NCBI GenBank assembly: GCA_023091735.1
Contig: JALKBU010000405.1
Coordinates: 1-42,513 of the forward strand
Length of the DNA stretch: 42,513 nt
Direction of reading: 5' to 3'
DNA from: Trichomonas tenax
Lineage: Eukaryota; Parabasalia; Trichomonadida; Trichomonadidae
Below the pieces are notes generated by a model. It was not told the origin of the DNA. It ran no database searches and saw only the letters and a list, made by a program, of their open reading frames with translations. The first letter of the stretch is position 1. The number at the start of each line of letters is the position of its first letter. The position numbers and the translations under genes were made by a program. Positions 40,340 to 42,513 of the stretch are shown here, one piece after another.

Positions 40340-42196
40340 TTAATGTGAATTTGTTCCGAAAGATTTGTAATATTTAACTTCGCCAGTTGCATTAAGGAAT
40401 GAAGGTTTCTTGAAATATGTTGTGTTCATGCCTAAGCATGGTTCGTTAAATGAACATTCTGTGGAGTTTCCTTGCTTGAAATACTGTGAATACCATTGAT
40501 CAAAAGATTCCATATTCTTATTGACTTCTTTCTTTCCTTTAACTTCGAGGATTGTCTTGTGACCAGAATAAAGGTTCGTTCCTAATCCAAGTTTGTTTCC
40601 AGCAACATGAATTTCTGCTGCAGCTAAAATAGTTGGAAATACATCCATCGAAGAAAACAATCTATTTGTATTATGTTTTGGTGGAAAAACAGAGTTAATA
40701 TAGACATTATAAATCCCAGTACGAATGTCCTTATAATATAAATCAGTATAATATTCAGGGTTTCTATATTTGTGATCTCCATGAAGAACAATCAAAGTAT
40801 TATCGTACCACGGTTGCTGCTTCATCCATTCCATTAAGCTTCCGATTTGATTATCCAAACATTGAAATGTTCTTTGAATTGGATCGCCTTGTTTAGGACA
40901 AAATTCGCAAATTCGTCCTGGCTCATGAGTATCAAGTGTTAATAGATGAATATAGAAAGGCTTTTCTGGAGAATAGCTTCTGGTAATGTACTTTTTAAAG
41001 TAATCAAATAATTGATAATCTTTGGACAAATCTTCATCAGAAATGTTTGTGGAAGTAACGATTGTATCATATCCATGATCATCAAACATAATTCCCATAT
41101 AAAAATCTTCATATCTAGATCCATACATAACTGTAGTTTGATAATTTGATTGGTGTAAAAGATCTCCAATGCAAGTTAATTCTGGATAGAAAAATCTTGA
41201 ACCTTCATTATATCTAAATGGCATTCCGCACATCATCGCAAAGTTTGCAGCAACTGTTGGTTGAGTTCTATGTAACTGAGTAGCACCTCCAACGCCTTCA
41301 TTCAGATTTGAGAAGTGTGTATTATGGGGATCTGTTACTAATTTGCTTAAATTAACTAATTCAAAATCTTCGATAATGCCCCCAATTTTTTTCGGAAGAA
41401 CCCATGACTCGAATGATTCGATACTAATGAAAATGATGTTTCTCTTCTTTTCCGGAAATTTTAACATTTTTGTTGAAGGGTTGACATAGTATTGCTTGAA
41501 TATATCAGAAGAAACGTGTTCATATGGTTTTACAAGCATTTTGAATGCAAAGAAAACAGCAAAAATATGAACAAATGTAATTATTCTTGCATCGAATGTG
41601 AAGATCTTCTTGAATGGAAATATGTAAATGTTTGCACTCCTATACTTGAAGTATAAATAAAATATCAATATCGTTGAGATAAATCCAAAACTAAAATAAT
41701 TAATCAAATAATTCATTATTAAATCGGTATCATTCTTATATTGTTTATATTGAGACATTAAGCCTATGAGTTCATCCAAATATATTTCTTCGATCGATTG
41801 ATAGATATTTTTAAATAAAGAATTAATGAAACATGCAACAATACTAATTAATAATGCCTCGCTAGTAAAGATATCCTGCAACATTTCCCATCTTTCATTG
41901 TATTTAGCATTAAAACGCCAATTGAAAATAGATTCGGGTTTTATATTGATAAATATTCCAGAAATAATAGAAAACAGCATGAAGACAATAAAATATGGAA
42001 TAAAAGCATATGTGCCATAAAACTCTTGAATGGATTTTAGATGAAAATAAGAATCAAACCAAAATTGAATCGAAATCAAAATGAAAAATCGCATTTTAAT
42101 CTCCTTTATTTGAACTTTCCATAGAATTCTCCGAATGGCTAAATGTAATAGCACCGGAATTGTGTAAAATACAACCAAATTGACATATTCGTTCAT
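40340..42196 (-). CDS. LtaS-like membrane protein of the sulfatase/alkaline phosphatase superfamily
   Basis: 618 residues. About five membrane spans fill the first 225 residues; a large extracytoplasmic domain follows. Motifs fit the lipoteichoic-acid-synthase type of the superfamily: NIIFISIESFESW (metal-ligand Glu260), GVGGATQL (Thr306 at the place of the catalytic threonine), DTHEP (422-426) and LHGDHKYR (Asp474-His475). Such enzymes move phosphoglycerol or phosphoethanolamine from lipids to glycans outside the membrane. In a trichomonad the target could be surface lipoglycan (inference). ATG at 42196. There is no Inr; TGACATTGTAAA lies about 65 bases upstream. The neighbouring paralog (37700-40300) is dead. 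Confidence 0.8.
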   Translation of the reverse strand: MNEYVNLVVFYTIPVLLHLAIRRILWKVQIKEIKMRFFILISIQFWFDSYFHLKSIQEFYGTYAFIPYFIVFMLFSIISGIFINIKPESIFNWRFNAKYNERWEMLQDIFTSEALLISIVACFINSLFKNIYQSIEEIYLDELIGLMSQYKQYKNDTDLIMNYLINYFSFGFISTILIFYLYFKYRSANIYIFPFKKIFTFDARIITFVHIFAVFFAFKMLVKPYEHVSSDIFKQYYVNPSTKMLKFPEKKRNIIFISIESFESWVLPKKIGGIIEDFELVNLSKLVTDPHNTHFSNLNEGVGGATQLHRTQPTVAANFAMMCGMPFRYNEGSRFFYPELTCIGDLLHQSNYQTTVMYGSRYEDFYMGIMFDDHGYDTIVTSTNISDEDLSKDYQLFDYFKKYITRSYSPEKPFYIHLLTLDTHEPGRICEFCPKQGDPIQRTFQCLDNQIGSLMEWMKQQPWYDNTLIVLHGDHKYRNPEYYTDLYYKDIRTGIYNVYINSVFPPKHNTNRLFSSMDVFPTILAAAEIHVAGNKLGLGTNLYSGHKTILEVKGKKEVNKNMESFDQWYSQYFKQGNSTECSFNEPCLGMNTTYFKKPSFLNATGEVKYYKSFGTNSH

Positions 42197-42209
42197 AATA
42201 AAAAAAATA

Positions 42210-42513
42210 TTTTTTTTTTCAAAAACGACCGCATTTGTTTACAATGTCAGAAAAATTGTCAAAATATTTTTTTTTCGTTATGAACATATTCTTTATTGCC
42301 TATACTATATAGTTCGCTAGAAAAATCATCAATACGGACTTTTGGAATTGCTCTATCAATGAATGATTGCTAACTTCATACCAGGAGGCAGTATTTTTCC
42401 TTCTGCGGTGTAGTCCCGCGACCTTCATAACTTTTTATCTGATCAATATTTTTTCGATTTGAAAGTACTTTCATGTACATATTGATAGTTGTCTATCCAG
42501 TGGTATAAGTGGC
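42210..42513. other. Spacer at window end
   Basis: No gene was established. Near 42390-42430 a less AT-rich patch could be the end of another gene (minus strand: RDYTAEGKILPPGMKLAIIH before a TGA), but it is too short to call. Confidence 0.35.

Noticed and set aside
1..42513. CRISPR arrays, rRNA genes, bacterial-type operons or ribosome binding sites
   Set aside because: None seen; composition, short leaders and Inr motifs indicate a protist nuclear genome.

Overview
The window looks like nuclear DNA of a parabasalid protist, most like Tritrichomonas (Trichomonas vaginalis relatives). Supporting signs are very AT-rich spacers, intronless genes, transcription-start motifs of the trichomonad Inr type (TCAYWTY) only 7-15 bases before several ATGs, and lineage-typical families: DUF3447-type ankyrin proteins, TKL-kinase/ankyrin fusions, short R2R3 Myb proteins, a PMT without MIR domains, and integrase relics. 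The species call is inference; families were recognised by eye, without a database search.

Layout. 1-5.6 kb is a graveyard: a broken ankyrin gene, a broken GT61-like glycosyltransferase with a second truncated copy, and a piece of a surface-repeat protein, all on the minus strand. 6.0-9.3 kb holds two good convergent genes, a protein O-mannosyltransferase (+) and a GC-rich, codon-biased glucose-6-phosphate isomerase (-). 9.3-20.8 kb is mostly gene desert, with a 2.46-kb non-coding element bounded by terminal inverted repeats, a family of strong hairpins, a membrane protein gene (15.1-16.0 kb), a broken surface-protein gene (14.0-14.8 kb) and a GC-rich kinase-like fragment (16.5 kb). 20.8-25.9 kb has two paralogous Myb genes on either side of an integrase pseudogene that was itself split by a foldback element. 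26.2-36.0 kb is the gene-rich core: a TKL kinase with ankyrin repeats, a small secreted-type protein family, a BUB1/Mad3-like protein, a TBC1D20/Gyp8-like Rab GAP, a small coiled-coil protein and a UBX-like protein. 36.6-42.2 kb has an RGP1-like Rab6-GEF subunit and two tandem LtaS-like membrane sulfatase-superfamily genes, one intact and one destroyed by a second copy of the foldback element.

How the genes fit together. No operon-like logic is expected in this lineage. Themes that recur are cell-surface glycoconjugate building (PMT, GT61-like, LtaS-like), vesicle traffic (TBC, RGP1), signalling or checkpoint control (kinase, BUB1-like) and transcription (two Mybs). Genes appear to fall into two promoter styles: Inr-type (GPI, both Mybs, kinase, BUB1-like, coiled-coil protein, UBX-like), and genes lacking an obvious Inr (PMT, RGP1-like) that share a 13-base element, ACTTTACATGTCA, in opposite orientations.

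Most notable: two foldback elements with exact 10-bp target duplications that interrupt an integrase gene and a sulfatase gene; a hairpin with a compensatory base pair just after the stop codon of both Myb paralogs; the shared promoter element; and three dispersed stem-loops with a constant loop and changing stems.
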